Source: Haberlea rhodopensis (Eukaryota; Streptophyta; Magnoliopsida; Lamiales; Gesneriaceae). From it: a stretch of DNA of 64,000 bases. A program made the position numbers and the translations under genes. The notes beneath the pieces are model-generated. The model had not been told where the DNA came from and made no database searches. It saw nothing but the letters and a program-made list of their open reading frames with translations. The first letter of the stretch is position 1. Every line of letters starts with the position of its first letter. The stretch is taken from positions 6,056,821 to 6,120,820 of the forward strand of contig CAJQUN010000003.1 in NCBI GenBank assembly GCA_907163345.1. Direction: 5' to 3'. Of this stretch, positions 23,311 to 33,398 are shown in pieces.

Positions 23311-26300
23311 TTGTTCAAAATGGATTCGATTTCCGTGCTGCTATATTTTGGTGGTAATATTATTATTGGAAACGGATCGGTCGAATATAGCATTCCACCA
23401 GTTAGACCGATTAGAATTTCACGTTCTATTATTTTATTTGATTTGATTCAACTTGCACATAGAAAGTTAAATATCAACCCAACGATGTTTAATATCAAAT
23501 TGTCAACCAAATATTCATTCACAGAGAAATCGTCTTGGAATGAAATATCAATCAATATTGTAGATGATGATGTTCTACAATTTATAATGGAATGTCCCAG
23601 TATGCAGATGTTGCATTTGTACGTCGATATAGAGGCAAGTAATCATAATTTTGGTCTTGAAGGGCCTGAATCAAATCTTCCATATGTCACTGAAGGATTG
23701 AGCAATATGGTGGTCCATGATCAACCTTATACTTCAAGCGGTCGAGATGTTGAGCAACAACAAAATTACCCTTATTTCGAGCATGGAAAATGTGGGGTCC
23801 TCGTTACTTAATCCATTATGTATCAGTTCATTATACATATGTGAGTAAGAATTAAGTAAAACATACACTGATTAAGAGTTTAGTTATGTAGGTTATTACA
23901 GGTTGACAAAAACCATGTCACTACTACACATCATATATATACAACACAACAACCTAGACCAAAAACTCCTAAGCAGTGGTTCAGCTCGCAGCGGAATCGA
24001 CTCACAATCCCGTCCTCCCACGTCTATGAAACCCTTCAGAAACAATCACACAACATGAGTATAGATACAAAACCATCCCCGTGCGATATCAATATAAAAC
24101 ATAAATGATAAAGCACTATAAACATCAAATGTGATTGTCATGTATCATGCATCATCAAATGCAATTATGTCATGACATATCTCATCTCATATCCTGTTAT
24201 AACCATACCAATATGATATGTCTATCTCAGCTCAATATGTCAGTGGAACCCTCTCACATCTTCATATTAGCAGCACATATCATAGTACCGTCCTAACATA
24301 TTATAACAGCCAGAGCATATACCCAACCGGCGTATATCTCTCATGCCAAAGCATATGTAACATATCTATCGTGGCAATAATCCCAGCCAAAGCATATGCC
24401 CAACACTGGCATATCTATCATGGCACCGATCTCATCCAAAACATATACTACATATCTATCGTGGCATCCATCTCAATCATATAAATCTCATGAATGCACA
24501 TGCATATGATACCACTAATCATATGATAACAAGCTCACATCATCATCACAACAATATCATATACTCGTACGTCAATACGTACATGTTCTGCGACACTAAC
24601 GATATAAATTAGGCGTCACTGTCTAACCGCCTCGTTGTCCCGTCCCCTGTGATGATGCTACAACAATATCAATAATGTATCATGTTATCATAGGCATTAA
24701 AATCAAATTCTACAAAAATATAACATTTTTAAAAATTCTGACTCTGGCGATCAATCTCATGTTTTGAGGCGATCGATCGCCTAAAGCTTTGGTCCTAAGC
24801 GTCGATCTCCTATTTTCACGCGATCGGTCGCCTACCCCTTAGAAAACATTCTGCCTTGAGGCGATCGATCGCTCAAGCACCGCCAATCTCATGTTTAGCC
24901 ACAGGCGATCGATTGCCTCAAACGTAGCGATCGATCGCCTCCTCTGTTTTCAGAAAAACCATGGCGATTTTCTACTTCTTTTCTTGGTTCTCCTTCTACA
25001 ACTCAATTCCAACCATAAAACTTTGCTCACTACTATTCCTAACATCATATAAACATCTTTCTAGCATAGTTCCAATCATTCCTTTACATAATAACAATTT
25101 TCAATTCAAGTCATAAGAATACTACCCATGCTTCAAGTTTCCATCAACTAATTCCATATACATCATATGCTATACAATTCTTACCAAGAAAGGATGAAGT
25201 TACTTCACTTAACTTCCTAGCTTGATTATCAAGTGAATTCCAAGCAAAAGATGGAAAGAAGAAGTAAGAGGTTGAAGAGGGTTTGGTAGAGATTTGTAGG
25301 TGTGTTTTGGTGTTGTATGTTTTTCAAATCTGATTCTTCCTTCATATAAACTCCATCACCTCAACACTAAATTCACATGTCATGCAACTTAAATACACAC
25401 CACATACAAACTCAACTCACATGCACATTCTAATGCCTCTCTAATGTATGCTAAATGCATACCAAGATTATATACCACTATACATGTATTTCCATATTAA
25501 ATCCATAAATCATATGTTGATGTTATGAACTCATTTCTTTGATTCTCACATGTATTTTATTTTTCAAATGAGAAGTCATTCATATAAGGCTTTACTCCTG
25601 CTTGGTTCAATCCGAACCCGAGTCCATATCATATTGTAATTAATCATACTTACACCATAAACATATAACCCATGTATACGTCATATTGAGGCATGACAAA
25701 AGTGGACATTGGGTTCAATATATAAACGACTCTTCTGAAGAAAATCCTATATATTGGCCAAACACAGCAGAAGTTTGGGGATTACGAGAAGAAATTACAC
25801 CAATTCATAATGTATTTGATCTTGATGTTGGTGGTTCGGAGCATACAATTGTGTTGGCAGCAACTGATGGGCCAGCCACACATGACGTACACGGAGATAG
25901 TCATCGAGATGTTAACATGAGTAATAGTGAACCCGATAATTCATCGAGTGATTCTGGAGAACACGGTACTGAGGCTGATGAGATGCATGATGAAGACGAT
26001 GATAATGTCCATGCATGTCCCGTGAAGAGACAACATCCTGCGAACCACCTTATGGTCCGAGACATATGCAAGACGCACCATTTTTGTCAAGCATGATTGA
26101 AATGCCACCATTTTTTAATGCGGTCAATGAAGAGCAGATTCCTGATTTGATTGATGTACCTTCTGGATCACGAACTCGATATTACAACCCGGAGGTCGGA
26201 GAGCTGTCTGTGAACATGATTTTCAAGGATAAGAAAGATCTGATTGCATCTGTGAAAGATTACTCTGTTAGAGTTGTCAGGCGTGAGTATTGTGTTGTGG

Positions 26301-27257
26301 ACAGCACACGTACTCTGTGGAAATTACGGTGCAAAAAGACTTCTCATACTGTAAGGTGTAAATGGGGTCTACGAGCGTCTTTGAAGCCCAAAATGGGTTT
26401 TTGGAAATTAACGAAGTATGGTGGTCCTCACACATGTATCTCGAGTAGACCACCACAACTTGGACAGTAATATGGTGGCAAATACATTGTTGGGGATTGT
26501 ACGATGTGATCCTTCGTACGAGATTAAGTATGTACGGGAGAATGTTAAAGATAAATATGGCTATGATATCTCGTATACGAAGGCATTGAGAAGTTTGCAA
26601 CGTGCGGTGGAAAATGTTTACAGTACATAGGAGAGCTCCATGCGTCTACTTCCAAAATACATGGGTGCCTTGTCAAAGTATAATACTGGAACAATTGTGG
26701 AGTGGAGGCATTTAAGATCTAACAATCGAGCGGTGAATACATTGAATTATGTATTTTGGGCTTTCAAGCCATGCATAGATGGGTTTCAACACTATCGCAG
26801 AATCATTAGTGTTGTTGGTACTCATTTGTACACAAAGTATAAGCATAAAATGTTGATCGCCGTCACTCTGGATGCCAACAATCAGATATTACCGTTAGCG
26901 TTCGGGATTGTTGATGAAGAAACATACGACTCCTGGAAATGATTCTTGGAGAATATCGGCCGACATGTTATACGTGGTGCAACAGGTGTATGTCTTATTT
27001 CAGATAGGAATAAAGGAATTGTGCGCGCAGTTGAGGATCTACCACTTTTTCAACCTCCTAATGGTGTGCACCGTTTTTGTCTACGACATGTGTGCTCCAA
27101 TTTTAATTCAAAGTTTAAAAATATCCATTTGAAAGATCTATGCTGGGAAGCAAGCACACAACATCAGAATTGTAAGTTTGATGCCACAATGGAGGTATTA
27201 TTAGTAAGAGAAAAATATTACATATACCTGCAAAATTTAAACATGAAAATATTTTAA
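23311..27257 (+). pseudogene. MULE transposase, interrupted and inactivated
   Basis: N-terminal part 23311-23790 (VLLYFGGNIIIGNGSVEY) is typical of the PB1-like start of plant MULE transposases. After a 1.9 kb insertion it resumes at about 25691 with SGHWVQYINDSSEENPIYW and an acidic tract. The MuDR-type DNA-binding region reads VNMIFKDKKDLIASVKDYSV. The DDE domain (26640-27200) has FWAFKPCIDGFQHYRRIISV, DANNQILPLAFGIVDEE, LISDRNKGI and HRFCLRHVCSNFN. The first catalytic Asp of the usual SVDGTHL is replaced (SVVGTHL). In-frame stops at 26628 (TAG) and 26940 (TGA) sit where Trp is expected, and there is a frame change near 26450. The C-terminal SWIM zinc finger is missing. It is dead. Confidence 0.85.
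23791..25690. mobile_element. 1.9 kb LTR-like insertion inside the MULE transposase
   Basis: The transposase reading breaks at 23790 and its next expected residues restart at about 25691. The insert starts TGTGGGGTCCTCGTTACTTA, an LTR-like terminus. It has no coding region and contains CGATCGATCG palindromes at 24745-24945. GCATGGAAAA (23781-23790) and GCATGACAAA (25691-25700) flank it, an imperfect 10 bp repeat that is too long for a normal LTR duplication, so the right edge and the element class are uncertain. A solo LTR is the best guess. Confidence 0.55.
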
Positions 27258-27303
27258 AAAAGGATAATGTATTATTAGTAAGAGAAAAATATTACGTATA
27301 CCT

Positions 27304-28060
27304 GCAAAATATACAAATGGCCAGTGATAGTGCATTTTCCTATCGTTGATGCATTGCACATTTCACGGTATAAGTAAGCAAATACTGCACTGCCCCAACT
27401 ATATGTGTTCACCTCTTCCAAATCTTCAAGTAGCTGCAAATAAATGAGTTTTACAGCGCTACTATTATAATCTGGAAGCAAAATTCCACCTATAATCATC
27501 AAAGCTATACACCGAGTGTACTTTATTACATCCGTCTCTGAGCTCATATCAGAGATACGATTAGCTCAGCAGTGATCGTCTAGAGCGGTCATTCTTAGGT
27601 GACCGCCTTTAAATTTTTGCTTCGGGAGGCTCAAATCCCAGTAACTCAATACATGTTTCTTGCCATTCTTTCACACGTTGTAAATCATCTACCTCAGTTA
27701 CTGGTTGACCATCACCTTTCAGACCCCAAATTATTGAAATATCTTGTAACGTAATGGTAGCCTCACCAAATATAAAATGAAATCTATGGGTCTCAGGCCG
27801 CCATCGCTCAACTAGAGCGGTAATCAAATGATTATCGTACATACAATAGCCAGATTGCAAAACACCGTAAAATCTCATATCAATGATATGCCTCCAAACG
27901 CGATCGTGTATCACGTTCTCATTATACAATCCCCAGATAAGGTTATCTGTACGCTTCACTTTTAGAATATTATCAATATTCTCGGAACAAACAGCACTGG
28001 AGATATGCGTAGATTGTAGATATAATATAGTTGAATCTTCGGGACCTCGATTTAATGTCA
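27304..28060 (-). pseudogene. Plant mobile domain (PMD / MAIN-like) gene in the MULE
   Basis: Convergent to the transposase. The first part (about 28060-27612) encodes RVWRHIIDMRFYGVLQSGYC, HLITALVERWRPETHRFHF and GEATITLQDISIIWGLKGDG, the diagnostic PMD motifs shared with MAIN/MAIL1 and PP7-long-form proteins. The second part (27547-27304) encodes IALMIIGGILLPDYNSS and LLEDLEEVNTYSWGSAVFAY, the next PMD segment, and ends at a TTGCAG/GTATAC donor. The two parts are in different frames and a TGA lies between them, so it is a pseudogene. PMD genes are known to travel with MULEs and other plant transposons. About 70 bp around the 3' donor are repeated at 27195 and 27267. Confidence 0.82.
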
Positions 28061-28509
28061 TCCTAAAATTAATAAAAAAAGTTAACACACATATCAACCA
28101 TTAATATTATCATTTATAATATTAATAAAAATATATTATACGTATATATTTAAAAAATAATGAATTGTTTAATTTATTTTAAAAAATTATGTAATAAAAA
28201 AACATATGAAAAAATTATAATATTTTTAATATTCAACTAACCTTTAATAATGTAGATGGACTAATATATTTCTGAAGATACGAAACGAATTGAAGAGACG
28301 AAACAAAAGCCACACAATTGCATACGAAACGAATTGAAGCGACGAAAAAAAGCCACACAATTGCAGAGCAAAAAACAAAAATTTTATCCTATAAATTATT
28401 TTCGAGCTAAGTATCTAATTTATAGATGAATTTTGAGTGAGCGGTGTAATTTAATGGAGCGGGTGGTTGGTGTTGGTTGGCGGATGGCACACAGGAAAAT
28501 ATTACTTGA

Positions 28510-28730
28510 ACTGTAGCCGCCCACAGGAAAATATTACTTGGACCATGTGGGCGGCTACTCATTAAGCAGTAGCCGCCTACACAGTAAGCGGCTATTGCTT
28601 TGGGAGAGGCCGTCCACCTAGTGGACGACTACTCTTCAAGAAGTAGCCGCCCACCGTGTGGGCGGCTGCTTCCTCACGGTGGGCTGCTACTTCTTGAGGA
28701 AGCGGCTCCTCTTCAATCCTCCGCCGCTTA
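28510..28730. repeat. GC-rich hairpin array in the MULE right arm
   Basis: Repeated GTAGCCGCCCAC/GTGGGCGGCTAC and related inverted pairs (for example TAGTGGACGACTACTC, CCGCCCACCGTGTGGGCGGC) form tandem stems. They mirror the left-arm array in position and theme but not in exact sequence. Confidence 0.75.
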
Positions 28731-29153
28731 CTCAAACCCCGGTTTGATGCATATTTGCAATCCAACCAAATTCGATGTATTTGTGAAAATTTCTTTTTTT
28801 ACCAAAGTATTTTTAAAAAAAATCCCAGTTCACAAGCATCATGCGTGCGAGATATGTATGACTAAAGTTAAGCAGTATTCCTTGGTAGGGACGAAACTAA
28901 AGATCTAAATCTCGAAAAATTTAGGGAGGAAATCATACTTTTATTAATATACAATCCATAAAAATAGATATCATATAAAAACTAAAAATTTGTAGGGAAC
29001 GATTATCACTACTCACCCCTTCTAACTTGGCCGATAGATGTAACATGAGAAAGCCAATGGATAGCATTGAAGCTGAAACTGTAGTGCAAAATTTTATGGG
29101 TGTGTATCTTAGGAAAGTAGCAAGCAAAAAAATAAATGGCTTTGTATTAGAAA

Positions 29154-30327
29154 TGTGGAGGTGAGATTTGGAATCTCCGTCCTTAAGACAATATTGCCTC
29201 GCTACGGTGCTAACGATTCAATTGACAATTTGTCTCCCAAGATACAACGACTATGATTTGTGATAGAAGCACTCTAAATCACAAATCTTTTAAACCACAA
29301 AGGTTTAAAAGCGCTCAATATTAAACAAGGATGAAGATCCACGAAATTACTCAAATTTTGATCTTTAATATGATGCGAATTTCAAAAATTCCATGTTTAA
29401 TTCAACCAAGGGAAGTTCTTTATATACTAGACTAAGTAATGTCACACAAGGACACCAATTGGAGACACCAATTCATGAAAAATGCATCAAAACGTGAAGG
29501 GACACACCCATACATAAAATCTGTGCAGGGCCGCGATCGATCGCCCAAAGGGTGCGATCTATCGCGCCCTTTTATTGTCATGCACTGCTAGGCGCAATCG
29601 ATCGCGCCTGGCAGAATTTTGATGCTTTGTTTTTCCATATTCACGATTGATTAGGCCAACATATGATGATCAATCGTAGCCTTCAATACACTTCTTTTGA
29701 TCCTCGATGCTTAACTTCTAATTCATTAAGCATTTTTTCCAACAATCCCCCACATGAATTAAATTAATGCATGATGCAATTGATTGCTTTTAACGAACTA
29801 TTATGGCATCTGGAGAGATAGCTTGCGGCTTTGAATCTTTTGTAGTAGTATTCAATCGGATTTACTTGACTTAATAGTGAACTTATAGTTTAGTCGTTGG
29901 TGTAAACCTAGACAATTGAACCCACATCATAACAATTCTAACATTCGTATTGGTTTCTTACGGTTGTGTCCATTCCGGCCTTGGACCACGCTTGGTTTCA
30001 TAAGTGTTTTTCATCTTTAAAGTGGCACACTTCGCACTTACGTAGATGATCTCCTAGAAGAGTATCCCGATATACTCTAGCATATTCTTATATGTCTTAG
30101 GAATCATTAAAGGCCTTTTGCATATCCCCGTACCCCTTTTGCAGGCTACACCCATTATCATAGGAATGTGTTGGAGATTGATCTCCAAAGTGTTTATACA
30201 ATCTCATAGTTTAGTTGTCCCTTTTGAACCTAGATCTTGGGATCTCCAGTCAACAATGTTGAGTATCCACTATGAGATTTTGATTGTAGGGTTTTAACCA
30301 CATTCCCCTCGATAAACTTCTATATGA
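29154..30327 (-). mobile_element. Truncated LTR retrotransposon (one LTR plus internal sequence)
   Basis: A candidate LTR runs from TGTGGAGGTGAG (29154) to TTTTTTCCAACA (29744). It is followed by ATCCCCCACATG, the complement of a polypurine tract, so the element is on the minus strand. The internal part (29745-30327) is non-coding and stops exactly where MULE-arm sequence begins. The LTR carries CGATCGATCGC palindromes at 29531-29610. No second LTR was found. 28834-29153 on its left has no recognisable gene. Confidence 0.6.
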
Positions 30328-31060
30328 AATTCTAATCGGTCTAACTGGTGGAATGCTATATTCGACCGATCCGTTTCCAATAATAATATTACCACCAAAA
30401 TATAGCAGCACGGAAATCGAATCCATTTTGAACAAACTAAGAAATATTTTGATTCAAACTTTTGATGCACCGAAAATATTGAAAGAGCAAATTTGTTTGA
30501 AGGATTCTGGTGTCGAAAATATTTTATCTTCACGTTATTTATACACATTTTCAGATATTAATTTTTGTAAAAGTTAAAAGTTCACGGGTATGATATTTAC
30601 AAATATTTCATATATAATATGATTAATTTTTTGTCGGGGTAAAAGTATGATATTATAAATAAAAATTTATGTAGTGGGAAGCAACCAATACACGATAAAG
30701 TTGGTGGAAAGTGACATATAAGTTGACTATATACGCTCCGACGAGACATAAAGGAGCACGCGACAACGGACAAACACGGGTGAAGTTAGGAGCCGCCTGT
30801 ATAAGCGGCGGCTCCTAACCAAGGAGTAGCCGCCCTCGTTGAGGGAGGTACTAATCAAGGAGCAGCCGCCCTCAAGGAGGGCGGCTGCTACCTCTTGATA
30901 GCGGCTGCTACCTTAAGAGGAGCCGTTACACATGTAAACGGCTCCTCATCAATGTTACAACCGTTCCCTCAAACAACGGTTTGAGGTATATTTGCAACCT
31001 CCCACATTTCGATGTATTTGTGAAAAAAAAAATTCCCGAATTGATTTTTAAAAAAAGCCT
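30328..31060 (-). mobile_element. Inverted copy of the MULE left arm
   Basis: This stretch is the reverse complement of 22713-23433, including the terminus (TTTTTAAAAAAAGCCT), the hairpin array (30780-30950) and the start of the transposase frame; the encoded MFKMDSISVLLYFGG segment is identical in both. Similarity ends sharply at 30328 against retrotransposon sequence. It may be a truncated second MULE in the opposite direction, or the far inverted repeat of a larger element. Confidence 0.8.
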
Positions 31061-31725
31061 ATTTTGAGACATACTGAAAACCATGTCTTTCGAATGTAAT
31101 GCAACGCTCGTCTTCCAAATCAAAAAGAAAAAATGTCTCATTTGGGTTACACAAGTATTTAGCTTGAAACATTGTTTTATTTTAGCAAATAAGGCTTTTT
31201 GGAGGAACATTTGTTTAAAAAAAAAACTACTTTAGTTTTAGATAGATTATGAAAAATAATATATTTTAGTTTTTTTTAAAAGAAAATAGAGTATAAGTCG
31301 AAAATTCATATAGGACAACATTAAAGTAATCGAACAAAATTTGTTCCCACATAAGATTAAGTTTGGTTTAAATAATGTGATTGTACCGTAAATTTGGAGA
31401 AGGCCTGTTATAAATTATTGGGTAACAAACAGATTGAAGTGTTTTGGACAGATTATTATTATTTCCCTAATAAAAATATATAAATTAAAAGCGACTAATA
31501 TTTTAATTTATGTGAAGTCAGAGGAGTATCTTTATTATTTAATGTACAATTTTTATGTGTTAATTTAGAAGCTTGATGTCATCACATTTGGAATATATTA
31601 TGAGCACATTCCAAGAATATTCCCATGTTACAGTAGCGGAAGGTGTTGTTGGGGTTGACCCAATGAGATCAACCTCAAAAAATATATTGTGAATATGAGT
31701 CCCACATTATGAGCCTCACATTCCC
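31061..31725. other. AT-rich spacer
   Basis: No coding region, RNA gene or repeat with recognisable ends was seen here. Confidence 0.4.
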
Positions 31726-31945
31726 ATCAGGGGCGGATCTAGGGGTGCGCCCACCCTCCCTCCTCCCCCAAAAAAAGAATTTTTTTAATGAATAAAGTTG
31801 TTTTTTAAAAAAAAAAAAAAAAATTTACCCTTATTTGTTCAAAAAAAAATTTTTGCACCTTCCAATTTTTTTTAACCCTTAAGTATTATAAAAAATAATT
31901 TGCCCCCCCAAATTTTTTTTTTGGTTCCGCTGTGTTATCAACGCC
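31726..31945. mobile_element. Small DNA-transposon-like element (CAGGGGCGGA terminus)
   Basis: Starts CAGGGGCGGATCTAGGGG and ends TTTTTGGTTCCGCTGTG, whose complement CACAGCGGAACC weakly matches the start. The interior is homopolymer-rich (T, A and C runs) and non-coding. Termini of the CAGGGGCGGA type are common on plant non-autonomous DNA transposons. No target duplication is evident. 31946-32274 shows nothing recognisable. Confidence 0.45.
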
Positions 31946-32274
31946 GTTCAGAGAGATATTTCAACATCTCCCCCATGTATCGACGGAGGGTAAAAATGTG
32001 ACTTCACGTCAATTTCCATTGACATTAATTAATTTGAGTATTTACTATAAATTCATAGGAAATTATCATTATCTTTTCACAAAGTTAAGTACGAGTAATA
32101 TATGACATAAAAAATACTTTGTTACCCTCAACTGAATATTGCATTACATTCTAGGAAAGCATGAAATTGTATTTCGCTGTTTGGCTGAAGAAATTATTTC
32201 ACTATAATATCTACAATATTTTTTATCTGAATTCAAAAAGTTCAGATATATATATTGATGTTCTAGGAAGAATA

Positions 32275-32806
32275 TGTTGTCTCGGGTAAATCTCATGTCA
32301 ATGCCGAACAATGCTTAACCGAGCAGAGGAGATACCTGCTCGGTCCACGTGGTCAAACAACAGCGGAAGACTCGGGCATAACTGTCAATCAACGCGGACG
32401 TGTGAATGTGCATTGATGGTGCACGAATTTCTAGGACACGTCTAGAGCCAACCATACCACGATCATGGCCAGGATTTGGTGCATCTTAAATACTGAAGAT
32501 AACACTAGAAATACCAGTCTTGTGTCACATAGAAAAGGATTCAGATTTTTTTGTAAAAGAACTCTAAGGAGAACATAAAGCTCAATCTGTTCGGCCCACT
32601 CACTCGATCAAGAACAGAAACAACCCGATTATTCTATTTTTATTTTTGCTCATATCTTGTACAAGAAACACTGTACTATCATTGTTTATAGTGGAAATTT
32701 TATATTAGACTAGTTCATATGGTTTTTCCCTTCGTTTTGAGATTTTTTCACGTAAAAATCATCGTGTTTCATTTATTTCCTACGCTCTTACTTAACCGAG
32801 ATAACA
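32275..32806. mobile_element. Probable solo LTR downstream of NSP2
   Basis: Runs from TGTTGTCTCGGGTAA to TTAACCGAGATAACA. The ends are short inverted repeats (TGTTNTCTCGG) as in many LTRs, with TG...CA limits and no coding region. The 3' portion has a CACGTAAAAATCATCGTGTTTC segment typical of LTR downstream regions. Flanking 5-mers (GAATA and AAAAT) do not match cleanly. It lies about 600 bp beyond the NSP2 stop codon. Confidence 0.6.
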
Positions 32807-33167
32807 AAAATATTGGATCACATCATATATATTCTGCAAAATCACTGGAAAATTAAATTATTTTGATTTAGAGGATGGATATGTCACTAAATATGTAATA
32901 CAATTATTATAATAATCGTGATTGAACAAGGTGCATATCAAATAAAACAATAAGTAGTAATTAGATCAACAGATGTGGTACTGATATAGGGGTTTAGTTT
33001 ACAATTCTACTTATATACACCATTTTTACTGGTATTAATCAAAAACCAGTTCAAGTATTAATCACATATCAAGTGTGATCGATACAATTATCACATCTGG
33101 TTCTGATATTAATCATATATAAATGAAAAATCTAGTTGTGAATTATAAGATTATGCGTTTGATTCTA

Positions 33168-33295
33168 ATTTTTTTTTTCTGAACAACTATTACAACTAGT
33201 ATGGAATTGGGGTGGGGAATGAGGCTCGAACATGGAACACGAGACCTCGAGCTTCCAAATGGAGCTGGTGCAAGTTGGGTCACAAGGCATTCGGC
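33168..33295 (-). mobile_element. tRNA-derived SINE, minus strand
   Basis: Flanked by a perfect 13 bp duplication GCGTTTGATTCTA (33155-33167 and 33296-33308). On the minus strand it ends in an A-rich tail (T-run at 33168-33178 on plus) and contains an RNA polymerase III B-box-like GTTCGAGCC. 128 bp, non-coding. It sits about 100 bp beyond the NSP2 stop. Confidence 0.85.
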
Positions 33296-33398
33296 GCGTT
33301 TGATTCTATATTATCAACTCTATTTTGTGAATAGTTTACCTTCTTTATTGTTGCATGAGAACTAAAAATTTGTTTGGTATAAGAGAGAAAATATGTAA

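Larger units (their letters stand above)
22713..28826 (+). mobile_element. Mutator-like element (MULE) with transposase and PMD genes
   Basis: The ends are inverted repeats: left GGGCTTTTTTTAAAAAAC, right ...TTTTTAAAAAAAATCCC. Both arms share inward TTTCACAAATACAT, then GCAAATAT and CAAACC-GTTTGAG. AGTTCAC flanks both ends (22706-22712 and 28827-28833), a 7 bp match, whereas MULEs usually make 8-11 bp. Inside are MULE transposase remnants (plus), a plant mobile domain pseudogene (minus) and a 1.9 kb insertion. Subterminal GC-rich hairpins occur near both ends. Another possible right end is the inverted left-arm copy at 30328-31060. Confidence 0.75.

Noticed and set aside
22713..31060. A single 8.3 kb MULE with 720 bp inverted repeats
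   Set aside because: No duplication flanks these limits, whereas AGTTCAC flanks 22713-28826. Kept only as an alternative.
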